Positions 23,804 through 31,482 of a stretch of DNA of 59,382 nt are shown here, in pieces (within the stretch, counting starts at the first letter, position 1; every line of letters begins with the position of its first letter). This stretch comes from Bacillota bacterium (lineage in GTDB: Bacteria > Bacillota > Clostridia > Peptostreptococcales > Anaerovoracaceae), in the NCBI GenBank assembly GCA_017472365.1, contig JAFUQN010000080.1, positions 1 through 59,382 on the forward strand. The letters are read 5' to 3'. The notes beneath the pieces are model-generated. The model had not been told where the DNA came from and did no database searches. It saw only the letters and a list, made by a program, of their open reading frames with translations. Made by a program: the position numbers and the translations under genes.

Positions 23804-24562
23804 ATGATTGTTTATTTTTCCGGAACGGGAAACAGTCGTTACTGTGCGGAAGTGATGGCTGCACATTTGGACGATGAACTGTTGGATTCGTTCCATTTTA
23901 TCAGAGATGGAATCGCGGCGGAGCTGATTTCAGATACGCCCTGGGTTTTCGTTTCTCCTACATATGCATGGCAGATTCCTCACGTATTCCGGGATTTCAT
24001 CCGGAGCGGGACCTTCGAAGGGAACAGCGATGCCTATTTCGTCATGACTTGCGGAAGTGATATCGGAAACGCGGAAGTGACGCTGAGAGCGCTGTGTGAA
24101 GAAAAGGGACTGAATTACAGGGGTGTTCTGGAAGTGATAATGCCGGAGAATTTCATTACCCTGTTTCGGGCACCGTCTCCGGAAAAAGCAAATCAGCTGA
24201 TGGATCGTGCGATTCCGCTTCTGAAGAAGGCGGTGGACAGGGTACGCAGCGGAAAGGAATTTCCGGAACCGAAGCACCGCGTTGGGAATGGGCTGAAGAG
24301 CGGAACGGTCAATAAAGTGTTCTACAAACTGTTTGTAAAAGCAGAACCGTATCGTGTGACGGGGGATTGTGTGGGATGCGGAACGTGTGAGCAGCTTTGC
24401 CCGCTGGCCAATATCCGTTTGGTGGACCGGAAACCGCAGTGGGGACCGAATTGTACGCAGTGTATGGCCTGCATCAACAGCTGTCCTACAGAAGCCATTG
24501 AATATGGAATCCGCAGTAAGGGAAAGCGCAGATATCTCTGCGATCGCGAAGTAAAACGATGA
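23804..24562 (+). CDS. EFR1-type flavodoxin-ferredoxin fusion protein
   Basis: A cytoplasmic electron carrier of 252 residues. The N-terminal flavodoxin-like half has the FMN phosphate loop FSGTGNSRYCA at residues 5-15 and the PTYAWQIPHVF loop. The C-terminal quarter is a 2[4Fe-4S] ferredoxin with CVGCGTCEQLCP and CTQCMACINSCP. The ATG (MIVYFSGTGNS) is the natural family start; a longer frame to the left runs through the promoter and Rnf genes and is rejected. The gene is monocistronic, with its own promoter and terminator, but its place after the Rnf genes suggests it may exchange electrons with them. The partner is not known. Confidence 0.92.
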   Translation: MIVYFSGTGNSRYCAEVMAAHLDDELLDSFHFIRDGIAAELISDTPWVFVSPTYAWQIPHVFRDFIRSGTFEGNSDAYFVMTCGSDIGNAEVTLRALCEEKGLNYRGVLEVIMPENFITLFRAPSPEKANQLMDRAIPLLKKAVDRVRSGKEFPEPKHRVGNGLKSGTVNKVFYKLFVKAEPYRVTGDCVGCGTCEQLCPLANIRLVDRKPQWGPNCTQCMACINSCPTEAIEYGIRSKGKRRYLCDREVKR

Positions 24563-24565
24563 GAC

Positions 24566-24598
24566 AAAACCGTCCGGAATCCGGACGGTTTTCTTTTT
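24566..24598 (+). terminator. Terminator after the EFR1 gene
   Basis: A perfect 12-base-pair stem (AAAACCGTCCGG / CCGGACGGTTTT) with an AAT loop and a T-rich tail. Confidence 0.92.
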
Positions 24599-24625
24599 GC
24601 ATGTGGAAAAGAAATCGGGTATAAT
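24597..24625 (+). promoter_or_regulatory. Promoter of the GH13 gene
   Basis: TTGCAT (24597-24602), a 17-base spacer and TATAAT (24620-24625). The -35 box lies in the tail of the preceding terminator. Confidence 0.85.
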
Positions 24626-24674
24626 AGTCGCGAAGCATCGAAAGGAATGACATCACTGAGAAAAGGAGTATTTT

Positions 24675-26363
24675 ATGAACAAAAAATGGTGGCATGATAA
24701 AATTGCCTATCAGATCTATCCCAAGAGCTTTCTCGACACCAACGGCGACGGGATCGGAGATTTGCGAGGGATCATTTCCAAGCTGGACTATTTGAAGGAC
24801 CTGGGAATCGACATCATTTGGCTGTCGCCCATTTACAAATCGCCCTTCGTGGATCAGGGGTATGACATTGCAGATTATTACAGCATCGCTGAGGAGTTCG
24901 GAACGATGGAAGAGTTCGATGAGCTTTTGGACGAAGCGAAGAAACGCGATATGCATATTGTCATGGACCTGGTGGCAAACCACTGTTCCGACCAACATGA
25001 ATGGTTCCGGAAAGCGCTGGCTGATCCCGAAGGGGAATACGCCGATTATTTCTATTTCGTAAAGGGAAAGGACGGAAAAGAACCGTCCAATCTGCGCGGT
25101 TATTTTGGCGGAAGTATCTGGGAACCCGTTCCGGGAACAGATCGTTATTATCTGCATATGTTCGCTAAGGAACAGCCGGATCTGAATTGGGAAAATCCGA
25201 AGATGCGCCGGGATCTTTACGATATGATCAACTGGTGGCTGGAAAAGGGACTGGCCGGTTTCCGCATCGACGCCATTATCAATATCAAGAAGACACCGGA
25301 ATTTAAAAGCTACGAACCGGACGGTCCCGACGGGATGGTGTTCTGCACAAAAATGGTGGAGGAAGCTCAGGGAATCGGAGAGTTTCTGCAGGAACTGAAG
25401 CGCGAGACCTTCGATAAGTACGATGCCTTTACCGTTGGTGAAGTGTTCAACATGAAGGAAGACGAGCTGCGGGAATTCATCGGTGAAGAAGGTCATTTTT
25501 CGACCATGTTTGACTTCAGTGCCCACAGCCTGACCTTCGGGGAACACGGTTGGTACGACGCGAAACCCATCGAATTTACCTCCTGGAGAGATACGCTTCT
25601 GAAATCCCAAAAGGATGTGGAATCCATCGGTTTTATGGCGAATATCATTGAAAATCACGATGAGCCGCGAGGAGTCAGCCGTTATCTTCCGGAACATGCT
25701 CAAAATGATGCCGGAAAGAAGATGCTGGCTACCACGTCGATTCTGCTGCGGGGAATTCCCTTCGTATTCCAGGGTCAGGAGATCGGGATGGAAAACTGCC
25801 GCCGCAGTGACATTTCGGAGTATAACGATATCAATACGCTGGATCAGTATCAGCTGGCCATGGATGCCGGTTGTACGAAGGAGGAAGCGCTGCAGTGCTG
25901 TTACGAAAACAGCCGTGACAATGCCAGAACTCCGATGCAATGGTCCGATGGTCCCAACGGTGGATTCACCACCGGTACGCCCTGGCTGGCTATGAATCCC
26001 AACTTCACGGAAATCAACGTGGAAGATCAGCTGAACCGTCCGGACTCCGTACTGTCCTATTACAAGAAACTGATTTCTCTGAGAAAGTCCGAAGAGTATA
26101 AGGAAATCTTCACCTATGGCAGTGTGGAACCTGCGTTTACGGATCTCCCCGGGATCTTCGCCTACTGGCGTGTAGATGAAGAAACCGGTCGAAAGATTCT
26201 GGTGGCTGGAAACTTCGGCAACCAGCCGCAGGAACTGCGTCTGGAAGCATCTGCACAGGACAATCCTGAAACGGTGCTCCTGCTGAGCAACGATGAAAGC
26301 GTGGCTTACAGGGATCTGATTCTGACACTGAAGCCGTGTCAATGTGCTGTCATTTCTGTATAA
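24675..26363 (+). CDS. GH13 alpha-glucosidase (oligo-1,6-glucosidase-like)
   Basis: A cytoplasmic glycoside hydrolase of 562 residues that removes glucose from short alpha-glucans, probably with alpha-1,6 or mixed linkage. The barrel is complete: WWHDKIAYQIYPKSF, the calcium-site-like DTNGDGIGDLRG, LVANHCSDQH, nucleophile Asp199 in GFRIDAI, acid/base Glu256 in VGEVFN, and transition-state Asp329 in ENHDEPR. The C-terminal beta-sheet domain ends in CAVISV. No signal peptide is present. A trehalose-6-phosphate hydrolase is the main alternative, but no PTS or regulator gene is adjacent. It follows GAAAAGGAG and stands alone between terminators. Confidence 0.93.
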   Translation: MNKKWWHDKIAYQIYPKSFLDTNGDGIGDLRGIISKLDYLKDLGIDIIWLSPIYKSPFVDQGYDIADYYSIAEEFGTMEEFDELLDEAKKRDMHIVMDLVANHCSDQHEWFRKALADPEGEYADYFYFVKGKDGKEPSNLRGYFGGSIWEPVPGTDRYYLHMFAKEQPDLNWENPKMRRDLYDMINWWLEKGLAGFRIDAIINIKKTPEFKSYEPDGPDGMVFCTKMVEEAQGIGEFLQELKRETFDKYDAFTVGEVFNMKEDELREFIGEEGHFSTMFDFSAHSLTFGEHGWYDAKPIEFTSWRDTLLKSQKDVESIGFMANIIENHDEPRGVSRYLPEHAQNDAGKKMLATTSILLRGIPFVFQGQEIGMENCRRSDISEYNDINTLDQYQLAMDAGCTKEEALQCCYENSRDNARTPMQWSDGPNGGFTTGTPWLAMNPNFTEINVEDQLNRPDSVLSYYKKLISLRKSEEYKEIFTYGSVEPAFTDLPGIFAYWRVDEETGRKILVAGNFGNQPQELRLEASAQDNPETVLLLSNDESVAYRDLILTLKPCQCAVISV

Positions 26364-26386
26364 TTGAGTATTGCCAATAGGCGATG

Positions 26387-26420
26387 AACCGCTTGAACAC
26401 TGGGTTTGAGCGGTTTTTTT
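26387..26420 (+). terminator. Terminator after the GH13 gene
   Basis: Stem AACCGCTTGAAC / GTTTGAGCGGTT (12 pairs, two G-U) with a five-base loop and seven Ts. Confidence 0.88.
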
Positions 26421-26432
26421 ATGAAAGAAAAA

Positions 26433-26464
26433 AGAACCGCCCGGAATGATTCACGGGCGGTTCT
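26433..26464 (-). terminator. Terminator of the threonine aldolase gene
   Basis: An 11-base-pair stem (AGAACCGCCCG / CGGGCGGTTCT) with an A-rich flank on the left that reads as a T tract on the minus strand. It lies back to back with the GH13 terminator. Confidence 0.85.
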
Positions 26465-26474
26465 GTCGGTTAAC

Positions 26475-27509
26475 CTACAGCGCAGCGATATCTGCCAGGA
26501 GAACGTCCACGTCTTCCGGACGGGTACTCCAGGCGGTACAGAAGCGGACGCAGTGGCGGCCGTCTTCCAGCTTCATCTGGTATTCGAAGATGTGTTTTTC
26601 TGCCAGCTTGTTCTTCTGTCCTTCTGTCAGAATAGGGAACTGCTGGTTGGTGGGACTGTCGATGTAGAAGGGGATTCCTTTTTCGGCAAAGGCCTTTTTG
26701 ATCTTCATAGCACCGTCCATGGCTTGTCCGGTAATGTCGAAGTACAGGCCGTCCTTGAACAGGGTATGGAACTGCAGGCCCAAGAGCCAGCCTTTCGCTA
26801 ACATTCCGCCGTTTTGCTTGATGTAGCTGCGGAAATTGGGCTTCAGATCGTCGTTGACGATGACTACGGTTTCGCCAAAGAGAGTTCCACACTTAGTTCC
26901 GCCGATGTAAAAGACGTCTGCTAAGCGGGCCAGGTCCGCCAGCGTTACATCGTTCTCAGGTGAAGCCAGACCGTAACCCATGCGGGCTCCGTCCACCATC
27001 AGATACAATTTGTACTGGTCGCAGACCTGACGGATAGCTTCCAGTTCTGCCTTGGAATAAATCGTACCGAATTCCGTGGGGAAGGAGATATAGACCAGCT
27101 TGGGCTGGGTGATGTGTTCTTTCGTTCCACTGTCACAGAAGATCTGTGCTTCTGCTTTGATTTGTTCAGCGGTGATTTTTCCATTTACGGATTTCAGTGC
27201 ATGGATCTTGTGACCGGTGTTTTCCACGGCTCCTGTTTCGTGGGAATTGATGTGGCCGCCGTCGGCACTGATGACGCTTTCAAAGGGTCTCAGAGCGGCA
27301 GCGATAACGGTGAAATTCACCTGGGTACCGCCCACCATGAAGTGGATGTCGGCGTCAGCTCCGCCCAGGTATTTTTTGATTTCCAAAGCGGCAGCTTCAC
27401 AGTATTCGTCCAGCCCGTAACCGCCGTAACTGTTGTTGTTAGTATCGGATAAAGCCTGTAAAACGGCGGGATGAGCACCGTGGTTATAGTCGTTGTTCCA
27501 GCGTATCAT
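26475..27509 (-). CDS. ltaE: Low-specificity L-threonine aldolase family, PLP-dependent
   Basis: A 344-residue PLP enzyme that probably splits L-threonine or allo-threonine into glycine and acetaldehyde. The Schiff-base lysine is Lys206 in GGTKCG; other family features are YGGYGLDEYCEAA at the N-terminus, a GTQVN loop, and MVDGARMGYGLASP with the PLP-pyridine Asp. Two ATGs are near the start. The second is preferred because GGAG lies eight bases before it, while the first is too close to that site. The C-terminal half is shorter than in E. coli LtaE but matches clostridial members. It stands alone. Confidence 0.9.
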   Translation of the reverse strand: MIRWNNDYNHGAHPAVLQALSDTNNNSYGGYGLDEYCEAAALEIKKYLGGADADIHFMVGGTQVNFTVIAAALRPFESVISADGGHINSHETGAVENTGHKIHALKSVNGKITAEQIKAEAQIFCDSGTKEHITQPKLVYISFPTEFGTIYSKAELEAIRQVCDQYKLYLMVDGARMGYGLASPENDVTLADLARLADVFYIGGTKCGTLFGETVVIVNDDLKPNFRSYIKQNGGMLAKGWLLGLQFHTLFKDGLYFDITGQAMDGAMKIKKAFAEKGIPFYIDSPTNQQFPILTEGQKNKLAEKHIFEYQMKLEDGRHCVRFCTAWSTRPEDVDVLLADIAAL

Positions 27510-27644
27510 AATCATGTCTCCGTTTCATTTTTAAATTGGAATATGGCTCTATTGTATCACTAGTTTTTTGGAACGAAAACAGGATAAAAAAATATTTTTG
27601 GTGACATTTCAGAAAAATAAAATCTTTTAAAACGAATACAAATG

Positions 27645-27653
27645 TGGTATAAT
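27645..27653 (+). promoter_or_regulatory. Extended -10 promoter of the transglutaminase gene
   Basis: TGG-TATAAT: an extended -10 (TGnTATAAT) with a poor -35 (TTTTAA at 27625-27630) at 17 bases. It lies about 43 bases before the start codon. Confidence 0.7.
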
Positions 27654-27695
27654 GTAACCATAAACTGGGACAGTATGAAGGGAGGTACGCTGGAT

Positions 27696-28691
27696 ATGAA
27701 GCGAAAATCGGACTTCCGAATGATTTGTGTGATTCTCCTGGTACTTCTTCTGGGCGGATGTGGCGCGGGGGAAGAACCTCAGAATGAAATGGGATATACG
27801 AAAGCCGTTATCGTGGAAGATGTGATCATCGAAGACGAAGCCGTTGCTCTGACCGATGCTCCTGCGGCAGTTCCGGATACTCTGACGTTTGCGATGAAGG
27901 AAGTTCAGCCTTCCGGAGTTCTGGAAAAAAAGACGAATGTGGCGGTGATCGATTATTCCAACACGAAAGACGGATATGTCATGGTGAAATACACCGCAGA
28001 GACCGTGAAACGGTTGAAGGCTCAGGTACAGGGACCGGCGGTCACCTATACCTACAATATTCAGCCGGGCCGGTGGGAAGTTCTTCCGCTGACCGATGGA
28101 AACGGGGAATACAAAGTCAGCCTCTTTGAAAATGTAAAAGACAACCGCTATGCTGGTGTGATCTCCAATACAATGCAGGTGGAAATGACAGATGCCTTTG
28201 CGCCGTTCCTGCGGCCGAATCAGTATGTCAATTACAATGCGTCCAGTGCGGTCGTTGCCAAGGCGGCGGAACTGACGAAGGATTCACAAAAGCCTTTGGA
28301 GAAGGTGGAAAAAATCTACGATTTCGTAATCGGAAACCTGACTTACGACACCGAAAAGGCGCGCACAGTGCAGAGTGGATACCTGCCGGTTCTGGACAGC
28401 GTTCTGGAACAGAAAAAGGGGATTTGCTTCGATTATGCGGCTTTGATGACGGGTATGCTGCGGAGTCAGGGGGTTCCCTGTAAGCTGGTGGTAGGATATG
28501 CGGGAAGTGCGTATCACGCATGGATCAACGTCTGGTCGGAAGAAACCGGATGGATCGATGCGGTGATCTTCTTCGACGGTCAGTCCTGGAAGCGGATGGA
28601 TCCGACCTTTGCTTCTTCTGCTGGTGAAAGTGCTGAGATCATGAAATACATTGGCGATGGTTCCAATTACACGGCGAAGTATTTCTATTGA
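27696..28691 (+). CDS. Transglutaminase-like lipoprotein
   Basis: A 331-residue exported lipoprotein with a signal peptide ending LLGGC (lipidated Cys22) and a C-terminal transglutaminase-like cysteine peptidase fold. The likely catalytic triad is the Cys in KKGICFDYAALM, the His in YHAWINVW and the Asp in KRMDPTF. The middle region (about residues 65-180) looks like an all-beta domain. The start is placed at MKRKSDF, ten bases after GGGAGG; the upstream in-frame Met codons lie in or before that site. These proteins may act on peptides or protein cross-links at the cell surface; the substrate is unknown. It has its own promoter and terminator. Confidence 0.9.
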   Translation: MKRKSDFRMICVILLVLLLGGCGAGEEPQNEMGYTKAVIVEDVIIEDEAVALTDAPAAVPDTLTFAMKEVQPSGVLEKKTNVAVIDYSNTKDGYVMVKYTAETVKRLKAQVQGPAVTYTYNIQPGRWEVLPLTDGNGEYKVSLFENVKDNRYAGVISNTMQVEMTDAFAPFLRPNQYVNYNASSAVVAKAAELTKDSQKPLEKVEKIYDFVIGNLTYDTEKARTVQSGYLPVLDSVLEQKKGICFDYAALMTGMLRSQGVPCKLVVGYAGSAYHAWINVWSEETGWIDAVIFFDGQSWKRMDPTFASSAGESAEIMKYIGDGSNYTAKYFY

Positions 28692-28700
28692 CAATATGTG

Positions 28701-28730
28701 TGGACACAGAAAAATAATCAGTGCTACAAT
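28701..28730 (+). promoter_or_regulatory. Promoter of the type IV filament operon
   Basis: TGGACA (28701-28706), an 18-base spacer and TACAAT (28725-28730) with a TG extension. The predicted start falls inside the first arm of the next terminator hairpin. Confidence 0.65.
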
Positions 28731-28731
28731 G

Positions 28732-28763
28732 GGCTTACAGAAGAATTCTGTAAGCCTTTTTTT
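28732..28763 (+). terminator. Terminator after the transglutaminase gene
   Basis: A perfect 11-base-pair stem (GGCTTACAGAA / TTCTGTAAGCC) with a GAA loop and seven Ts. It overlaps the start of the following operon's transcript. Confidence 0.9.
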
Positions 28764-28788
28764 AAACGCTCAAATGGACGGGTAAGAT

Positions 28789-29832
28789 ATGAAACAGGAA
28801 GTATTGACCAATTTTCAAATTGCAGATATCTGCCGTGAAATGGCAATGATGATACATGCCGGGGTCGGACTGGGTGACGGATTAACGCTGTTATCGGAAG
28901 AAGAATCCGGCGATATGAAAGCGCTTCTGGAAAATCTGGGACATCAGATGGACGAGGGAACGGTGTTCAGCGATGCTTTGAAAAGCTGTGGACGGTTTCC
29001 GGCGTATGTGACGGCGATGACGGCTGTGGGCGAAGAAACGGGACGACTGGAAGAAACCCTGTTGTCACTGGCTCAATATTATGAGGACCGCGAGATGTTG
29101 GAACGGCAAATCAGCAGCGCCCTGCTGTATCCGTCGATCCTGATGATTCTGATGCTGACGGTCATTGTTGTTCTGCTGACAAAGGTGATGCCCATGTTTG
29201 AAGCGGCATACCAATCCCTGGGAGCGGGACTGACCGGGATGGCCCTGGGACTTCTGAAGCTGGGAGAAGTATTGAATTCCCTTCTTCCGATTCTTTGTAT
29301 TCTGCTCGGCCTCGTGGTGGGATCTCTGATCGTATGTTCCGTGAGCCGTTCCGTCAGAGAACGTGTCGTTGGATTGTGGTACAAGGTCAGAGGAGATCGC
29401 GGAATCGCAAGAAAAATCAACGATTCACGGTTTGTACAGGCCATGTCTATGGGGGTGCGAAGCGGGTTATCGATGGAAGAGGCGGTGGAACAGTCAGTGA
29501 TTGTCTGGGAAGAAATCCCCCAGGCATACGACCGGGGAAAGAACTGTCTGGAAGACATGAGAACTGGTACGGATCCGGAAGAAGCTCTGCTGAAAAACGG
29601 GATTTTGTCCCCGGCGGCCTGCCGCTTATTATCCCTGGGACTGAAGGGTGGAAATGCGGACGCGGCCATGGAAGAGATTTCAAGGAGACTGGCGGACGAA
29701 GCGGCTTTTGACATGGAACGAAAAATTTCGAGGATCGAACCGGCCATGGTCCTGACCACATCGCTTTTGGTGGGACTGATTTTACTGGCGGTGATGCTGC
29801 CTTTGATCAATATCATGTCTGTGATCGGGTGA
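28789..29832 (+). CDS. PilC/GspF-like platform protein
   Basis: The inner-membrane platform protein of a type IV pilus or type II secretion-like machine, 347 residues. It has two GspF domains: the first at about 8-120 (MAMMIHAGVGLGDGLTLL, GEETGRLEETLLSLAQYYEDR), a membrane segment (SALLYPSILMILMLTVIVVLL), and the second at about 200-320 (FVQAMSMGVRSGLSMEEAVEQS, RLLSLGLKGGNADAAMEEISRRL) ending in a final hydrophobic helix. It is shorter than full PilC (about 400) because the N-terminal leader is missing. It is the first gene of a six-gene operon ending in a PilT ATPase. Confidence 0.9.
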   Translation: MKQEVLTNFQIADICREMAMMIHAGVGLGDGLTLLSEEESGDMKALLENLGHQMDEGTVFSDALKSCGRFPAYVTAMTAVGEETGRLEETLLSLAQYYEDREMLERQISSALLYPSILMILMLTVIVVLLTKVMPMFEAAYQSLGAGLTGMALGLLKLGEVLNSLLPILCILLGLVVGSLIVCSVSRSVRERVVGLWYKVRGDRGIARKINDSRFVQAMSMGVRSGLSMEEAVEQSVIVWEEIPQAYDRGKNCLEDMRTGTDPEEALLKNGILSPAACRLLSLGLKGGNADAAMEEISRRLADEAAFDMERKISRIEPAMVLTTSLLVGLILLAVMLPLINIMSVIG

Positions 29833-29836
29833 CGTT

Positions 29837-30139
29837 ATGAGAAAGACAACGAAACAACACGGGATTTGGATCGTTCCGGCCGCTGTTTTAGTGATCGTCC
29901 TGTTTCTGACGGCTCTCGCGAATCTGGACTCGGGACGGAGAAGTGAGGACAAGAAACAGTTGGAAGAGGCGCTTCGAAACGCTTGCATGGTGTGTTATTC
30001 AGTGGAAGGAACGTACCCGCCTTCGCTGGATTATTTGGAGCAACGGTACGGAATCTCCGTGGATCGGGAACGGTTTACCGTGGTCTATGAGGCCATCGGA
30101 GCAAATTTGATGCCGGATATCACTGTTTTGGAACAATAG
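29837..30139 (+). CDS. Small single-helix membrane protein of the filament operon
   Basis: A 100-residue protein with one N-terminal hydrophobic helix (WIVPAAVLVIVLFLTALANL) followed by a charged helix and a short region with YPPSLDYLEQRYGISVD. The form (short cytoplasmic tail, helix, small globular part) resembles a minor pseudopilin, although the prepilin-peptidase Gly-Phe site and Glu at +5 are absent. It lies four bases after the platform gene and three bases before the DUF4860 gene. Confidence 0.8.
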   Translation: MRKTTKQHGIWIVPAAVLVIVLFLTALANLDSGRRSEDKKQLEEALRNACMVCYSVEGTYPPSLDYLEQRYGISVDRERFTVVYEAIGANLMPDITVLEQ

Positions 30140-30142
30140 AGA

Positions 30143-30640
30143 ATGAAACAAGGAACGAAAACGACACAACTGAATGGAATGGTGGTACTGCTTTTGTTCG
30201 GTGTCCTTTCTGTCTGTGTTCTGGGAGTTCTCCTGATGGGTGCAGAATCCTACCGGGAACTGACAGAACGCGACCGGGCGGATCACGAGCGGAGAACTGC
30301 CGTACAGTACATCGCTACCCGCCTTCATCACGCTGACCGGGCGGGGGCTGTTTCGCTGCGGGATTTTGACGGTGAAAGCGCGCTGGTCCTGAAAGAGACC
30401 ATCGACGGGAGCGTCTATGAAACGATCGTGTACTGTTATGACGGGTATTTGTGTGAGCTTTTCGTGCCGGAAGACGGCGGTTTTACTCCGGAGGACGGTA
30501 CGCAGCTGATGCGGATCGGTGCTTTGGAATTCCAAGAGGATAACGGAAGAATTGCTTTCCGGCTGACCGGGGCGGATGGGACGACGCAGGAGCTGCAGCT
30601 TCTGGTTCGCAGTGAAAGGGGGAGCAGAAATGAAGAGTAA
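30143..30640 (+). CDS. DUF4860 family protein (pseudopilin-like)
   Basis: A 165-residue protein with an N-terminal hydrophobic helix (GMVVLLLFGVLSVCVLGVLL) and an extracellular beta-rich part containing SVYETIVYCYDGYLCELFVPEDG. This pattern matches DUF4860, a family found in clostridial type IV pilus-like clusters. It is probably a minor filament subunit or assembly factor. Its end overlaps the next gene by 11 bases. Confidence 0.85.
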   Translation: MKQGTKTTQLNGMVVLLLFGVLSVCVLGVLLMGAESYRELTERDRADHERRTAVQYIATRLHHADRAGAVSLRDFDGESALVLKETIDGSVYETIVYCYDGYLCELFVPEDGGFTPEDGTQLMRIGALEFQEDNGRIAFRLTGADGTTQELQLLVRSERGSRNEE

Positions 30641-31064
30641 AGCACCTCTGACGCTGATGGAGCTGATGATCATGATTCTCGTATTCAGTCTGGCATCTGC
30701 GCTCTGTGTCCGGATGTTCGTCTCGGCGGATCTTCGTTCGCAGAAAAATGAAGAAACCGACAGGGCGGTGTTTGAAGTGCAGAATACCGCAGAAATCATA
30801 AAGTTCTGCTCCGGAGATCTGGAAGAGGCAGCGGGGCTGCTGAATGGTTCTTTGGAAGACGATGTACTCTGCGTGAACTATGATTCACAGTGGAACGTGA
30901 ACGATGCGGAAGAAACAGCCTCATACCGGATCACTGCAGTATTGGAAGATACGAAGCAGGAACTGCTGGGGATTTCTTCGGTCGCTGCAGAAACGGCGGA
31001 GGGAGAGGAATTGTTCCGTCTGCGCGTTGCCTGGCAGGAGGTGAAAGCGAATGAACAGCGTTAA
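30630..31064 (+). CDS. Type IV prepilin-like protein with altered cleavage site
   Basis: A 144-residue protein that starts MKSKAPLTLMELMIMILVFSL at its N-terminus. The hydrophobic helix with Glu at position +5 is the class III signal of prepilins, but Pro replaces the Gly normally needed at -1 before the cleavage point. The start follows AAAGGGGGAG, and the left-hand extension of the frame is rejected because it overlaps DUF4860. The C-terminal part is a small beta-rich domain. It overlaps the next gene by 14 bases. Confidence 0.85.
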   Translation: MKSKAPLTLMELMIMILVFSLASALCVRMFVSADLRSQKNEETDRAVFEVQNTAEIIKFCSGDLEEAAGLLNGSLEDDVLCVNYDSQWNVNDAEETASYRITAVLEDTKQELLGISSVAAETAEGEELFRLRVAWQEVKANEQR

Positions 31065-31473
31065 AAGAACGGATCGCTTTTCGCCGCCGGTGGTGGGTGG
31101 CAGCTCGCTTCTGGTCATCTTCGCGGTGCTGTGTCTGGTCACCTTCGCCGTACTGAGTCTCAGCAGTACCCAGGCAAACATCCGGCTTGCGGAAGCTTCC
31201 CGGGCTGCGGTGGAAGACTATTATGCGGCGGATTTGAAAGCGGAAGAGATCCTGGCAGAAATCCGAAACGGAAATATCCCGGAGGGCGTATCGGTCGAAG
31301 GAGACTGGTACCGTTACACTTGTGCGATTTCAGAAACGCAGGAATTGCAGGTGGAAGTCCGGTGCAGCGGAACGGATTGGGAGATCCTGCGCTGGCAGGC
31401 CGTATCGGTGATGGAATGGAATAGCGACGAGCGGATCGAGGTTTGGGATGGAACCATACCGGATCCGCAGTAG
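31051..31473 (+). CDS. Membrane-anchored filament-operon protein
   Basis: A 140-residue protein with one hydrophobic helix (SLLVIFAVLCLVTFAVLSL) after a Pro/Gly-rich cytoplasmic start, then a helix rich in Ala and acidic residues (AVEDYYAADLKAEEILAEI) and a small beta-rich tail. The layout recalls PilX/GspK-type minor pilins, but no prepilin site is present. It overlaps the prepilin-like gene and precedes pilT by nine bases. Confidence 0.8.
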   Translation: MNSVKRTDRFSPPVVGGSSLLVIFAVLCLVTFAVLSLSSTQANIRLAEASRAAVEDYYAADLKAEEILAEIRNGNIPEGVSVEGDWYRYTCAISETQELQVEVRCSGTDWEILRWQAVSVMEWNSDERIEVWDGTIPDPQ

Positions 31474-31482
31474 GAGGATAGA

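Noticed and set aside
24486..26342. A 618-codon minus-strand frame opposite the GH13 gene
   Set aside because: The GH13 frame has all catalytic motifs. The antisense product has none and would run over two promoters and a terminator.
28688..28730. TTGACA at 28688 as the -35 of the filament operon
   Set aside because: The distance to TACAAT is 31 bases. TGGACA at 28701 with an 18-base spacer is the better pair.
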